DNA of 64,000 bases, taken from NCBI RefSeq assembly GCF_024730565.1, contig NZ_CP077725.1, positions 1,054,001 through 1,118,000 on the forward strand, read 5' to 3'. Below the pieces are notes generated by a model. It was not told where the DNA came from. It worked only from the letters and a program-made list of their open reading frames with translations, and did not search any database. This document shows, piece after piece, positions 1-8,972 of this stretch. The translations under genes were made by a program, and so were the position numbers. The stretch comes from Clostridium sp. CM027. GTDB lineage: Bacteria > Bacillota > Clostridia > Clostridiales > Clostridiaceae. Position 1 is the first letter of the stretch. Every line of letters begins with the position of its first letter.

Positions 1-1458
1 TATTAAATTATCATCACTTTTTAGCATGTGAGAATACATTTCCTTTCCGCCTAAACGGAACATTAAGGTCTTGTCACCTACAAGTGCTTGATCATGTGAT
101 TCAGAATACCCTATATTCTTTTCCTTAGGCCGTCTATTAGTTAACTCGTGCCACAACTGACACATGCTCCATTTTTCATCTGGCAGTTCTTTTAACAATT
201 TCACCCAAAGATCAGGCACTCCCATAGACAAACGATAATCGAAGCCAATGCCACCAAAATCAACTGGCAGACACATTCCAGGCATTCCGCTCATATCCTC
301 TGCAATAGTTACTGCATTAGGTTTTACTTCTCTTACTAAGTCATTAGCAAATTGAAGGTAAGTAATTGCTTCTATATCCGTATCCATACTAAAGTATTTA
401 CTGTAATCCGAGAACACTACTCCAAGCCCTTGGTGGTGATATAACATCGATGACACACCATCAAATCGATAACCATCAAAATGGTATTCCTCTAGCCAAA
501 ACTTAATATTCGACAAAAGGAAATGAAGAACTTCTGGCTTCCCATAATTAAAAAGTTTTGTACCCCATGCTGGATGATTCCCCTTAACTCCAGTATGGAA
601 GAATTGATAATCAGTTCCGTCAAACTCATTAATCCCCTCAGCTATATTCTTAATTGAATGAGAGTGTACTAAATCAAGTAATACCGCAATTCCCATAAGG
701 TGGGCAGCATTAACTAATGCTTTAAGCTCTTCAGGGGTTCCAAACCAAGATGAAACAGCAAAAAAATTAGATACTTGATAACCAAAAGAGGCATAATATG
801 GATGTTGCATTACCGCCATAAGCTGCACAGTATTATAACCAGCAGCCTTTATTCTTGGAAGAATATTTTCTGTAAACTCGCTAAAAGTACCCATTCCTTC
901 TTTTTCCTGGGACATACCTACATGAGCCTCATATATAAACAATGGCAATTCGCTATCAACATGAAATTCACTATCCCGCCACTTAAATTCAAAGTCTGGT
1001 TGCCAAATTTGTCCTACAAAATCATTAGTAATAGGATCCTGCATCGTCCGCTTAATATAAAGAGGAATTCTATCTCTTGATACACCTTTAGCCACTACCC
1101 TTACCTTAACATAGGATAAATGTTTTAGGGCTTGTACCCCTGGCAAAAAAATCTCCCAATTTCCACTTTCTTTTCTTATCAATGGATGTGTTTGAGGATT
1201 CCAAGAGTTAAAATCGCCAATTAAATAAAGAGCATCAGCCATAGGGGCCCATTCTCTATAAACCCATCCCCCCTTAATTAAATGGAACCCGTAAAATAAG
1301 TCGCCACTCGCAAAAGAGTCAAAGCTTTGATTATTACCAAGTAATTCTTTTTTACAAGATGTATAACGGTCCACTCTAATCCTAATATCACTTTCAAACG
1401 GCTTGAGATATGGATCAATCTCTATTATTTTGATGTTTTTATTTTTATAATCCTCCAT
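1..1458 (-). CDS. glgB: 1,4-alpha-glucan branching enzyme, partial (runs off left edge)
   Basis: The enzyme makes alpha-1,6 branches in glycogen-like storage glucan. The first 486 codons are visible and the gene continues past the window edge. An N-terminal CBM48-like region precedes a GH13 barrel. Visible catalytic features are the nucleophile Asp in RFDGVSSM (about residue 333), the acid Glu in IAEDMSGMPG (about 387) and the third Asp in ESHDQA (about 456). Stretches such as LMAVMQHPYYASFGYQVSNF and LLDLVHSHSIKN resemble the eukaryote-type (GBE1-like) branching enzyme family more than the E. coli GlgB type. The start ATG follows a weak ribosome site. No other glycogen gene is visible, because the downstream side is outside the window. 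Confidence 0.9.
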   Translation of the reverse strand, partial: MEDYKNKNIKIIEIDPYLKPFESDIRIRVDRYTSCKKELLGNNQSFDSFASGDLFYGFHLIKGGWVYREWAPMADALYLIGDFNSWNPQTHPLIRKESGNWEIFLPGVQALKHLSYVKVRVVAKGVSRDRIPLYIKRTMQDPITNDFVGQIWQPDFEFKWRDSEFHVDSELPLFIYEAHVGMSQEKEGMGTFSEFTENILPRIKAAGYNTVQLMAVMQHPYYASFGYQVSNFFAVSSWFGTPEELKALVNAAHLMGIAVLLDLVHSHSIKNIAEGINEFDGTDYQFFHTGVKGNHPAWGTKLFNYGKPEVLHFLLSNIKFWLEEYHFDGYRFDGVSSMLYHHQGLGVVFSDYSKYFSMDTDIEAITYLQFANDLVREVKPNAVTIAEDMSGMPGMCLPVDFGGIGFDYRLSMGVPDLWVKLLKELPDEKWSMCQLWHELTNRRPKEKNIGYSESHDQALVGDKTLMFRLGGKEMYSHMLKSDDNLI

Positions 1459-1650
1459 TTAAAAATTCCTTTCGTATTTGAAATTATTGCAAGTCAAAAT
1501 ATTTATTACTAATATATCTAATTCGACTAAATATTATCAATTCCTTTGTTCTTCAAATAAATAAATAAATAAATAATAAACTCAAAAATAATTATAACGA
1601 CTTAAATTTAGTCTATTAGTAATGAAATTATTATATCTATTATATTTTTC

Positions 1651-2790
1651 TCAATTGATATTATCTTGTTTTATAAGGGCGTTTATTATAGCTGAACTAG
1701 CTATAAATAATAACCCAGCTTGTGGTGCAATCATTGTAAAGTCAACCAGTCCATGCCCAATTATTACAGCTTGAATACCTGCCAGCATTGGAACTAATCT
1801 ACAATTCTGTGCATGAAGTATCTTTAAATTTCGGAATAAATTAATTTTCATATAGGTATATATGAGAAGCCCAACAGCTCCAAGTGTTGTCATAATAGTA
1901 ATCCAGATATTGTGACCGTGGTATAGGGTTGCATAATAATACCCTTTCATGAAGCTTTCTCCATGGTCAGTTATCCCCATAATACCCCAACCCGTAAAAG
2001 GCTTAAGTTTTATCATTTTTAAACATCCATCCCATATTCCAAAACGACTATTGAATGAGGTATCGAAATCATGTCCGGTTAAATTTTTAAGCATTTCTGG
2101 TGGTACAAAAGTAATTACAGCCGTAATTATAAATATTGTGATAAACAGCCATATATCTTTTTTATTACCTTTAAGTAGATAAAATATAAAAACGCCAAAT
2201 AATAGCCCCATAAAAGCACCCCGAGATCCCGTTAAACACAATGCAATAACAAAGAGGATTGTCGCTGTCTCATAAAATAATTTTGCAGTTTTTGATTTAA
2301 TGCTACAAAAATAAATACCTACAAGAATCATTATAGCAAACCAGTTCCCCGCTACATTAGGATTACCAAAGGTGCTATATATTCTACCATTAACTGCTGG
2401 CTGAGCTGTACTTTGAAGAAATGCCCCCCAAATATTAAAATTAAAATACTCATATAACACTTTCTCAATAATTCCAAAAATTGCTGAGAACAGAGAAAAA
2501 AACACTAAATGCATATATATCTTTTCCACCATATTTTCATTTTTACAATAATTTTGCAAAAAAATACTAACACATAGATATATAAAGAGAGCAAACGATG
2601 CAACAATTGATGTAAAACTATAATTTATAACTCCTACTATTAAAGACCAAATAAATAGTAAACAAAGTCCTATATTCCAATAATTTTTATCTATCTTAAT
2701 TTTTTTAAATAACACCATATATATCATATATAATAATGGTATTATGGTCGTATAAGGAGAAATGATTGTTAATAAAACTAAAATGCCCAT
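1651..2790 (-). CDS. O-antigen ligase/polymerase-like polytopic membrane protein
   Basis: This is a very hydrophobic protein of about 380 residues with about ten predicted membrane segments. It carries the O-antigen ligase (Wzy_C) signature region: YSTFGNPNVAGNW followed by a segment ending in TGSRGAF, then a large external loop containing GWGIMGITDHG and the conserved GHNIW. Family members join or polymerise cell-surface glycans at the outer face of the membrane, but the substrate cannot be told here. The frame is open from 2832, but the ATG at 2790 is preferred because it has GAAGGTGG about seven bases upstream, while the earlier ATG has none. No glycosyltransferase cluster surrounds it, so it appears to stand alone. 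Confidence 0.75.
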   Translation of the reverse strand: MGILVLLTIISPYTTIIPLLYMIYMVLFKKIKIDKNYWNIGLCLLFIWSLIVGVINYSFTSIVASFALFIYLCVSIFLQNYCKNENMVEKIYMHLVFFSLFSAIFGIIEKVLYEYFNFNIWGAFLQSTAQPAVNGRIYSTFGNPNVAGNWFAIMILVGIYFCSIKSKTAKLFYETATILFVIALCLTGSRGAFMGLLFGVFIFYLLKGNKKDIWLFITIFIITAVITFVPPEMLKNLTGHDFDTSFNSRFGIWDGCLKMIKLKPFTGWGIMGITDHGESFMKGYYYATLYHGHNIWITIMTTLGAVGLLIYTYMKINLFRNLKILHAQNCRLVPMLAGIQAVIIGHGLVDFTMIAPQAGLLFIASSAIINALIKQDNIN

Positions 2791-2919
2791 AATAAAGCCA
2801 CCTTCATCTCTAGTATTTTTTTTCGTAAGCATAATGATAAGTGCCCAAGAGAATTACCTTATCATTTTGTAAACTGCAATTCCATTAAGTACTAATATTA
2901 ACCTTGTCACCTCTTTCTA

Positions 2920-3024
2920 TTATATACTAGCCTTGGTATTATTGTTTACTTTATTAAAAGGGTATATTATTATTCTACAACATATAAGCCCTAAAGCTAC
3001 ACCGACTAAAATATCTGTAGGATA
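2920..3024 (-). pseudogene. C-terminal fragment of a PAP2-family phosphatase
   Basis: Reading the minus strand from 3024 gives 34 codons and a TAA stop. They start YPTDILVGVALGLICCR, which matches the last conserved block of PAP2-superfamily lipid phosphatases (H-Y-P-[ST]-D-x-[LV]-x-G). The codon where the catalytic His would be is a TGA, and more stops lie just before it, so nothing upstream is coding. It looks like the decayed tail of an undecaprenyl-diphosphatase-like gene. A chance match is possible given the short length. Confidence 0.5.
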
Positions 3025-3080
3025 TCATTTTTATTATCCCCCTTCCTCCATTATATCTCTTTTCCCATATTGTTTCAAAA

Positions 3081-3112
3081 AAATAAATGTAGCAAAGGAT
3101 TACCCTTGCTAC
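3081..3112 (-). terminator. Rho-independent terminator of the cobU-btuFCD operon
   Basis: On the minus strand GTAGCAAGGG pairs with CCTTTGCTAC around a short loop, followed by a T-rich run. The stem begins inside the stop codon of the ATPase gene at 3112. Confidence 0.75.
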
Positions 3113-3876
3113 TAAAATGGCATAATAAAAGTTTTACCCGTTTTAGGATTTTTAGTTATATATACATCTAATCCGTAAACCTCTTTAATTATATCTTCTG
3201 TTAATACTTCCTCTGGAGTTCCATCTTTGTAAACTAAGCAATCATGCATTAGTATCATATGATTGCCATATGCAGCCGCTATGTTCAAATCATGTAGCAC
3301 AGCAATAATTGTTATGTTTTTATTTTCATTTAATTGTTTTAATTGATTCATCATTTCAATTTGATGATGAATGTCTAGGTGAGAAATAGGCTCATCTAAA
3401 AGAATTATTCCTGTTTCTTGGGCAATCGCTCTTGCCACTACCACTCGTTGTCTTTCTCCGCCACTTAATGCATTTATGCTTTTATTTCTAAGACCCCAAG
3501 TGTTTGTCATTTTCATAGCTTTCATAGCTATTCCCATATCTTTTTCACTTTCTGAGCAGAATCTAGAAATATGAGGCGTTCTTCCCATAAGAACTATATC
3601 TTGTACTGAAATATCGAATTCGATTTCTGTGCTTTGCGGTACCACTGCTATTTTCTTTGCTAAAACCTTTGATTTCATTTGGGCTAAGTCCTTTTCATCA
3701 ATAAAAACTTCACCTTTTTCAGGTTGCAGTGATTTTGATAATATCCTTAGAAGTGTAGTTTTACCTGAACCATTTGGACCTAGAATAGTGTGAAATTTTC
3801 CTCTTTCTATGTTTATACTAATATCCTTTAATACTTCCTGTTCAAAGGAAAAACTTACGTTATTTATCTCTATCAA
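3112..3876 (-). CDS. btuD: Cobalamin/cobinamide ABC transporter, ATP-binding protein
   Basis: This is the ATPase subunit of an iron-siderophore/vitamin B12 family importer. It has a Walker A motif GPNGSGKTT (about residues 34-42), a Q-loop VVPQST, the signature LSGGERQRV and a Walker B motif IILLDEPISHLD followed by the switch His in AVLHDLN. At 254 residues it is the usual length for FecE/BtuD proteins. It directly follows the permease gene without a gap and is last in the operon. B12-type specificity is inferred from cobU in the same operon and from the upstream cobalamin riboswitch, since the ATPase alone would not separate it from a siderophore transporter. Confidence 0.88.
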   Translation of the reverse strand: MIEINNVSFSFEQEVLKDISINIERGKFHTILGPNGSGKTTLLRILSKSLQPEKGEVFIDEKDLAQMKSKVLAKKIAVVPQSTEIEFDISVQDIVLMGRTPHISRFCSESEKDMGIAMKAMKMTNTWGLRNKSINALSGGERQRVVVARAIAQETGIILLDEPISHLDIHHQIEMMNQLKQLNENKNITIIAVLHDLNIAAAYGNHMILMHDCLVYKDGTPEEVLTEDIIKEVYGLDVYITKNPKTGKTFIMPF

Positions 3877-4929
3877 TTACATCGCCTTCTTCTTTGTTCT
3901 ATATAATAAATATATAAAAAATGGAACTCCAAAAATTGAAGTAATAATTCCTACTGGTATTTCTGATGGAGGCACTACTGCTCTTGCAAGCGTATCGCAA
4001 ATTATTAAAAATATAGCTCCCCCAAGTGCAGAAAATGGTATAACCACCCTATTATCTGGTCCAAAAATCATTCTAATAGAGTGCGGCACTATAAGACCTA
4101 CAAATCCAATTATTCCACTTACAGATACGACTGCTGCCACCATCAAAGTACTTATTAAAAGTATATACTTTTTTAATCCATTTACATCTACACCAAGACT
4201 TCTAGCACTCTCTTCTCCAAGAACCATGATATTCAGATCTCTTGAAAATGTAAAAATAAATAAAATTGAGGGAACTACTATTATAAACAGTAAAATTACC
4301 TCGTGATATCCAGCCGTTGAAAAACTTCCCATCGTCCACATAACTATTTTTTCAATATTATCTCTATTAAAGGTCATCATTAATGAAATAATGGATGATA
4401 ATAAATAATTTATGGCAACACCCGATAGTAAAAGTGTGGTAACTGGAACTTTAGTACCGACTCTCGCAATATTATAAACCAGAAAAGTAGTTATTATAGC
4501 ACCTACAAAAGCATTGAATGCCACCATGCTCATCCCTAAAAAATTGATTTCATTAAGAAAAACCATGGTTATAGTGGCCCCAAGTGCAGCCCCTGATGAA
4601 ACTCCGAGAATAAATGGATCTGCCATTGGATTTTTGAAAATACCCTGAAAAGAGGTACCAACCACTGAAAGTGCTGCTCCTACTAAACAGGATAAAATGA
4701 TTCTAGGAAGTCTTAACTTTACCAATATGATTGCAGATGTAGGATTAATTCCATCTAAGGATACACTGTTATTTAATATTGGAATTTTGCTTATAATAAT
4801 TAGGGCTGTCTGTTTTAAAGAAATATCTGCTACCCCAAAATTTGTTGCTACAATCATTACAATTAGGAGTAAAAATACCCCTACTGCAAAAACTCGTCGA
4901 TAATAACTCTTATTTTCTATAAACGTCAT
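3877..4929 (-). CDS. btuC: Cobalamin/cobinamide ABC transporter, permease
   Basis: This is a 350-residue FecCD/BtuC-family permease with about ten membrane helices. Family features include KLRLPRIILSCLVGAALSVVG near the start, FKNPMADPFILGVSSGAALGA, and GFVGLIVPHSIRMIFGPDNR, which contacts the ATPase. Two copies form the channel with two BtuD subunits. Its stop is adjacent to the ATPase start (3876/3877) and its start is 16 bp from the lipoprotein stop, so the genes are co-transcribed. Substrate assignment rests on the operon partners and riboswitch. Confidence 0.9.
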   Translation of the reverse strand: MTFIENKSYYRRVFAVGVFLLLIVMIVATNFGVADISLKQTALIIISKIPILNNSVSLDGINPTSAIILVKLRLPRIILSCLVGAALSVVGTSFQGIFKNPMADPFILGVSSGAALGATITMVFLNEINFLGMSMVAFNAFVGAIITTFLVYNIARVGTKVPVTTLLLSGVAINYLLSSIISLMMTFNRDNIEKIVMWTMGSFSTAGYHEVILLFIIVVPSILFIFTFSRDLNIMVLGEESARSLGVDVNGLKKYILLISTLMVAAVVSVSGIIGFVGLIVPHSIRMIFGPDNRVVIPFSALGGAIFLIICDTLARAVVPPSEIPVGIITSIFGVPFFIYLLYRTKKKAM

Positions 4930-4945
4930 GGTTATTTAACCCCTT

Positions 4946-5893
4946 TTATTTAAAAAGTTCAGGATGAACTAATTTAGCAATTGCTTCAAGTCCTTCTGCA
5001 AGTCTCGGTCCCTGCCTAACAATAATGTTTTCATCAATCTCCAATAATTTGCCGTTCTTAACTGCATTCAAATCTTTGTAACCATTGGTAGCTTTTATAC
5101 CTTTTTTTGAATCATAGAGCTTTGAACAAATTAGCACATCAGGATTCTTTTCTACAAGCTTTTCTACACTGTAGTTCCAACCAACTACGTCGCCCGCAGC
5201 ATTTTTTCCGCCAGCAATGTCTATCATACTACCTATAAATGTATCTTTTCCTGCTGTAAAATCACCACTCTTGCCAAATCCTGCTACATAGTACACTGTT
5301 GGCTTCTTAGCATCCTTAACCTTATCAGTTATTTCTGCAACTTTCCTTTTCATATCTGATACTATTGTCTGGGCTTCCCCACTAGCATTTACAACCTGAC
5401 CAAGTTTTGACATTGTGTCATACACACCATTAAAATTTTCTTCACCACCAAGCGCTACAACCTTTATATTAAGAGCCTCTAATTTTTTAATAATAGCCTT
5501 ATCAAAAAGAGCTGATACAATAACTACATCAGGTTTTAATTCAACAATTTTCTCTACACTTGGTTGCAATAAGTCACCAACAGATGTAACCTTAAGGGCC
5601 TGAGCTGGGTAATCATCGTAATCACTTCTACCAACTACACTGCTTCCTTTACCAAGTGCATATATTCCCTCTGTTATATTTGGTGCAATTGTAATAATTC
5701 TTTTAGGTTCTTTTTCAATGATAACCGTTCTATCATATGAGTCAACTACCTTTAGCGGATATACTACAGCGTTAGTTTCCTTTTTAGTAGTATTAAGCGA
5801 CCCTTTATTCTCACCTTTGCTGCCACACGCGCTAAATACAACACAAACAAAAACAGCTAAAACTAGACTTATTATACTTTTTCTTTTAAACAT
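4946..5893 (-). CDS. btuF: Cobalamin/cobinamide-binding lipoprotein of the ABC transporter
   Basis: This 315-residue substrate-binding protein has an N-terminal signal peptide and a lipobox ending FSAC, so Cys23 is probably lipidated and the protein anchored outside the membrane. The mature part is a periplasmic-binding-protein type III fold (Peripla_BP_2), with VDSYDRTVIIEKEPKRIITIA at its start and LKPDVVIVSALFD and NPDVLICSKLYD in the two lobes. It delivers corrinoid to the BtuCD pair encoded downstream. A siderophore ligand would be the alternative, but cobU upstream and the B12 riboswitch make corrinoid much more likely. Confidence 0.87.
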   Translation of the reverse strand: MFKRKSIISLVLAVFVCVVFSACGSKGENKGSLNTTKKETNAVVYPLKVVDSYDRTVIIEKEPKRIITIAPNITEGIYALGKGSSVVGRSDYDDYPAQALKVTSVGDLLQPSVEKIVELKPDVVIVSALFDKAIIKKLEALNIKVVALGGEENFNGVYDTMSKLGQVVNASGEAQTIVSDMKRKVAEITDKVKDAKKPTVYYVAGFGKSGDFTAGKDTFIGSMIDIAGGKNAAGDVVGWNYSVEKLVEKNPDVLICSKLYDSKKGIKATNGYKDLNAVKNGKLLEIDENIIVRQGPRLAEGLEAIAKLVHPELFK

Positions 5894-5927
5894 AAGTTGC
5901 CTCCATAAATTTTAATTTTTTAATTAC

Positions 5928-6488
5928 TTATTTAATTTTAATTGGGATACCACAAACCACCATGTGAACTTCCTGAGCCCTTGATGCAATATACTGATTA
6001 ACTCTACCCGCAATATCTCTAAAAACCCTTGCCATCTTGTATTCTGGTACAATTCCAGAGCCAATTTCGTTAGTTACAAGAATTATTGTTTTTAAGTTTT
6101 TTTCTGCTTCGTCAAGAAATACTGCTACCTCTTGTAAAATCCCTTTTTCCATTGCGCTTATAGCTTGATTATTAAGATCATCGAACTTATCCCCCGCTTC
6201 ATCAAACATAAGATTTGTAGTCATTATTGTAATACAATCTAATAAAATCGTATCAAACTGCATTTCTTCGTTATAGAATACCTGTTTTAAATTCTTATAG
6301 CCTTCAAAGGTATACCAATTAGCTGGTCTTCTTTCTTTATGTTTTTTTACTCTGTCCTTCATTTCATCATCAAACGGAATTGAAGTTGCAATATAAAGTA
6401 CGTTGCCCTTCTCTTCTTTGGCTAGCTTCTCAGCATATGTACTTTTCCCACTCCTTGCTCCACCTGTTATAAGTATAATTTTTTTCAT
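5928..6488 (-). CDS. cobU: Adenosylcobinamide kinase / adenosylcobinamide-phosphate guanylyltransferase
   Basis: This bifunctional enzyme phosphorylates adenosylcobinamide and transfers GMP to it, activating the nucleotide loop for B12 completion. Its 186 residues begin with the P-loop GGARSGKSTYAEKLA. They continue with ATSIPFDDEM..RVKKHKERRP, which holds the guanylylated His region, then LLDCITIMTTN and VTNEIGSGIVPEYKMARVFRD, all typical of CobU. The start follows AAGGAG at good spacing. It is the first full gene after the riboswitch and terminator. Being co-transcribed with an importer, it suggests salvage of scavenged cobinamide. The other salvage genes (cobS, cobT, cobC) are not in this window. 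Confidence 0.93.
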   Translation of the reverse strand: MKKIILITGGARSGKSTYAEKLAKEEKGNVLYIATSIPFDDEMKDRVKKHKERRPANWYTFEGYKNLKQVFYNEEMQFDTILLDCITIMTTNLMFDEAGDKFDDLNNQAISAMEKGILQEVAVFLDEAEKNLKTIILVTNEIGSGIVPEYKMARVFRDIAGRVNQYIASRAQEVHMVVCGIPIKIK

Positions 6489-6542
6489 AGTATGCTCCTT
6501 ATTATTTTAATGATATACTCTAATGTAAAAAAATCAGAAAAT

Positions 6543-6568
6543 AAAAAAACCACATCTCAAGGATGTGG
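6543..6568 (-). terminator. Terminator between the cobalamin riboswitch and cobU
   Basis: CCACATC and GATGTGG form a perfect 7-bp stem around a 5-base loop, followed on the minus strand by seven Ts. It lies between the riboswitch aptamer and cobU, so it is the likely expression platform. The stop codon of a short leader ORF falls in its loop. Confidence 0.85.
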
Positions 6569-6628
6569 AATAATGCAATTAAATTTTTCACATATTGGAT
6601 AACCCAATATTATTGTTAAATCACGCAT
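6557..6628 (-). CDS. Putative 23-residue leader peptide between B12 riboswitch and terminator
   Basis: An ATG at 6628 follows GGAGGGAGG with seven bases between the GGAGG and the start, which is ideal for initiation. The frame encodes 23 residues, beginning MRDLTIILGYP and ending NCIIPHP, then TGA at 6557-6559. The last codons form one arm of the terminator stem and the stop codon is in its loop. The middle contains a second hairpin (ATATTGG / CCAATAT, 6592-6610). A translating ribosome would cover both hairpins, as in amino-acid attenuators. I do not recognise the peptide. It may act only through being translated, or the ORF may be fortuitous. Confidence 0.5.
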   Translation of the reverse strand: MRDLTIILGYPICEKFNCIIPHP

Positions 6629-6658
6629 TTTTCATCCTCCCTCCGAAGACTAAAATTT

Positions 6659-6822
6659 CAAGCAATAGGCAGGTTTACTGGCTTTAGCATCATCTTACTC
6701 TCCAACCTTCTCAGTTTCCCAATGGTTCTTTGGATTTCATCCTCTAATACAGTAGCGGTGGGCTGCAGTGGTTTTATAATCACTTTCCCTTTTAACCCCT
6801 GTTACAGGGCACCTAAAACAAT
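6659..6822 (-). promoter_or_regulatory. Cobalamin (adenosylcobalamin) riboswitch
   Basis: On the minus strand the aptamer shows TAGGTGCCC, then GTTAAAAGGGAA, then CCACTGCAGCCC followed by CCGCTACTGT, and the terminal B12 box AAGCCAGTAAACCTGCC, in the order and spacing of the cobalamin riboswitch class. It precedes the cobU-btuFCD operon, so corrinoid would repress the operon. The aptamer's 3' edge is about 30 bases before the leader ORF. Confidence 0.92.
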
Positions 6823-6908
6823 ATTTAATTTTTATTAAGTTGACTATTTTTATTGTAACATCAAAAAAATATTAAAGCAATGTAAATCATTCTACCTACT
6901 TTCTAACG

Positions 6909-8972
6909 CTATTTCAGTGTTTTATTTAAGTAATATTCCATTACTCCTTTTACAATAGGTACCACATGGTGACTTCCACCTTTCTCTTTAACGTTTTCCA
7001 TTAACATTGATACTACTATTTTAGGATTAACTGTATCCATACATATAAACCATCCATTTTCTTCTGCAGCTTTATCCTTGTCATCTTTCTTAAGTTCCGC
7101 TGTTCCAGTTTTACCCGCGAGAGCTTGCCCATCAACTCTTGCCGCATGACCTGTACCATTTGGGTTATCGATAACTCCAGTGAGACCATCTTTTACAAAT
7201 TTTATATTATCCGCGGAAATTGCATTAGCTTTCCATACCTTAGCCTTTACCTTTTCATTCAAACTTTCTAAAGTTGGAGACATAATATTTCCATCGTTAA
7301 CAACTGCGCTATACGATAGTGCAAGGTGAAGTGGGCTCATAAGGACCTCCCCTTGACCATAACCAGTATCTGCTAATGCTACATCATTCTTAATGTTGTT
7401 ACCATTGGCTACTTGTGAATTTGCTATTGGATAATTTATTGGAAGCTTTTGACCTATTCCAAAATTGTTGCATCCTTTTATAAATTCCTCTTTACCTATA
7501 TTAAGAGCTGCCTTTGCGAAATATATGTTATCAGAGTATACAAATGCATCCTGTAAATTCACTGACTCTCTCGGTTCACCAACCCTAGTAACCTTATTGA
7601 GTCCCCATGATTTATCCGGTTGCCATTCGTTTCCCGGTATGTTAATAAGTTCACTAGGTTTTATCTTCCCTTGCTCTAACCCAACTGCAGCCGTTATCAG
7701 TTTAAATGTAGACCCTGGAGAATATACAGCCTTAAATCTATTATTAAATGGATCCCCTGCTTTTTCCCATTCTGCCTTTTGGGTATTAGAAACATAAGTA
7801 GTAATTGCATTTGTATCATATGACGGCGAGCTTACTAAAGCCAATACCTCTCCAGTTTTTGGATTTATTGCTGCACTGGCTCCCGGCTCTTTATTCATCC
7901 CTTCATATATTTTCTTCTGTAGTTCACTATCTACTGATAATGTTATATTTTCACCTGCTTTTGATTCTTTTTTAAGAATTACAACCTTATTGTTATTATT
8001 TTGTTTTGATATATATATTGTTGCCCCATTTTCACCCTTAAGCTTGTCCTCATAAACCTGTTCAAGACCTGCCTTTCCTATTAAACTAAATGAGTTATAC
8101 CCTTTACTAGAATTCTTTTGTAGTTCCTCAGCAGTTATCGGCTTTATGTATCCTATAAGCGACCCCAAAGCTTCCCCACCTGGATATACTCTACCTTTAG
8201 TCTTGTTCGGGATTACCCCATCAAGCTTCATAACTCCATCTATTTTTACTTTTTCACTACGCAATATGTTAATAATCGGTATAAATTGATCAGAATTTTC
8301 ATTATCCTTTAGTTTATTTTCTATAACCGAAGCATCAATATCTAGTATCTTAGCCATCTGCGATATATTAGCATCCTTATTTTTAATAAATGTAATGGGT
8401 TTTATTCCAATCGTAACAATTAAATCATTTATTGCAAGTGGTTTTTTACTCCTATCATAAATTTCTCCACGTATAGCCACTTCTGGCTCTACCCTAACCT
8501 TATCTCCCGCTTCCATACTAGGAAATATCATTTTCTCATTCCAAACTAATGTCCACTGCTTTTTATTGTTAACTTCTTCCTTCACCATAGTAGCCTGGTA
8601 GCCTGGCATTTTTAATTGCCCTGCTGCAGTATCCATAACTATAGAAAATGGTATATTTATAGCTTTTTTATTTCCTTCCTTAATTTTATCTTCATTCTCC
8701 ACATTAATAGATATACTTTTAGCCTCTATTCCACTATAAATAGCATTGTATTTGTCTACAAATTCCTTTTCAGTTATTGTTTCCTTAGTTTTAACTGAAA
8801 GCATGCTATACATTGTTTTGAAATCCTGCTTTACCCACTTGTTCTTATATGTATCAAATGTTTTTGTTGCACTATCCACTTTTGTAAAAAAATTAAACAT
8901 AAATACTGCCATTACTATTAATATAATCCCTATCGTTGTAAAAAGTACTACTTTTAAGTTTTTTTTCGACAT
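6909..8972 (-). CDS. Class B penicillin-binding protein (transpeptidase) with MecA_N-like domain
   Basis: The protein cross-links peptidoglycan outside the membrane. It has one N-terminal membrane anchor (about residues 8-28). An NTF2-like MecA_N domain follows (about 30-145), then a PBP dimerisation region (VRGEIYDRSKKPLA-like start at about 160). The C-terminal transpeptidase has the active-site Ser421 in GSTFK, the SDN motif at 480-482 and KTG at 621-623. The layout matches PBP2a/PBP5fm-type low-affinity class B PBPs, also found in spore-forming clostridia as housekeeping enzymes. It is a single gene transcribed divergently from msrB. Beta-lactam affinity cannot be judged from sequence. 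Confidence 0.92.
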   Translation of the reverse strand: MSKKNLKVVLFTTIGIILIVMAVFMFNFFTKVDSATKTFDTYKNKWVKQDFKTMYSMLSVKTKETITEKEFVDKYNAIYSGIEAKSISINVENEDKIKEGNKKAINIPFSIVMDTAAGQLKMPGYQATMVKEEVNNKKQWTLVWNEKMIFPSMEAGDKVRVEPEVAIRGEIYDRSKKPLAINDLIVTIGIKPITFIKNKDANISQMAKILDIDASVIENKLKDNENSDQFIPIINILRSEKVKIDGVMKLDGVIPNKTKGRVYPGGEALGSLIGYIKPITAEELQKNSSKGYNSFSLIGKAGLEQVYEDKLKGENGATIYISKQNNNNKVVILKKESKAGENITLSVDSELQKKIYEGMNKEPGASAAINPKTGEVLALVSSPSYDTNAITTYVSNTQKAEWEKAGDPFNNRFKAVYSPGSTFKLITAAVGLEQGKIKPSELINIPGNEWQPDKSWGLNKVTRVGEPRESVNLQDAFVYSDNIYFAKAALNIGKEEFIKGCNNFGIGQKLPINYPIANSQVANGNNIKNDVALADTGYGQGEVLMSPLHLALSYSAVVNDGNIMSPTLESLNEKVKAKVWKANAISADNIKFVKDGLTGVIDNPNGTGHAARVDGQALAGKTGTAELKKDDKDKAAEENGWFICMDTVNPKIVVSMLMENVKEKGGSHHVVPIVKGVMEYYLNKTLK

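Noticed and set aside
775-1080. 101-codon plus-strand frame inside the branching-enzyme gene
   Set aside because: It is antisense to conserved glgB sequence, with no ribosome site or protein-like composition.
2933-3115. 60-codon plus-strand frame
   Set aside because: It lies opposite the PAP2 remnant and a terminator and has no ribosome site.
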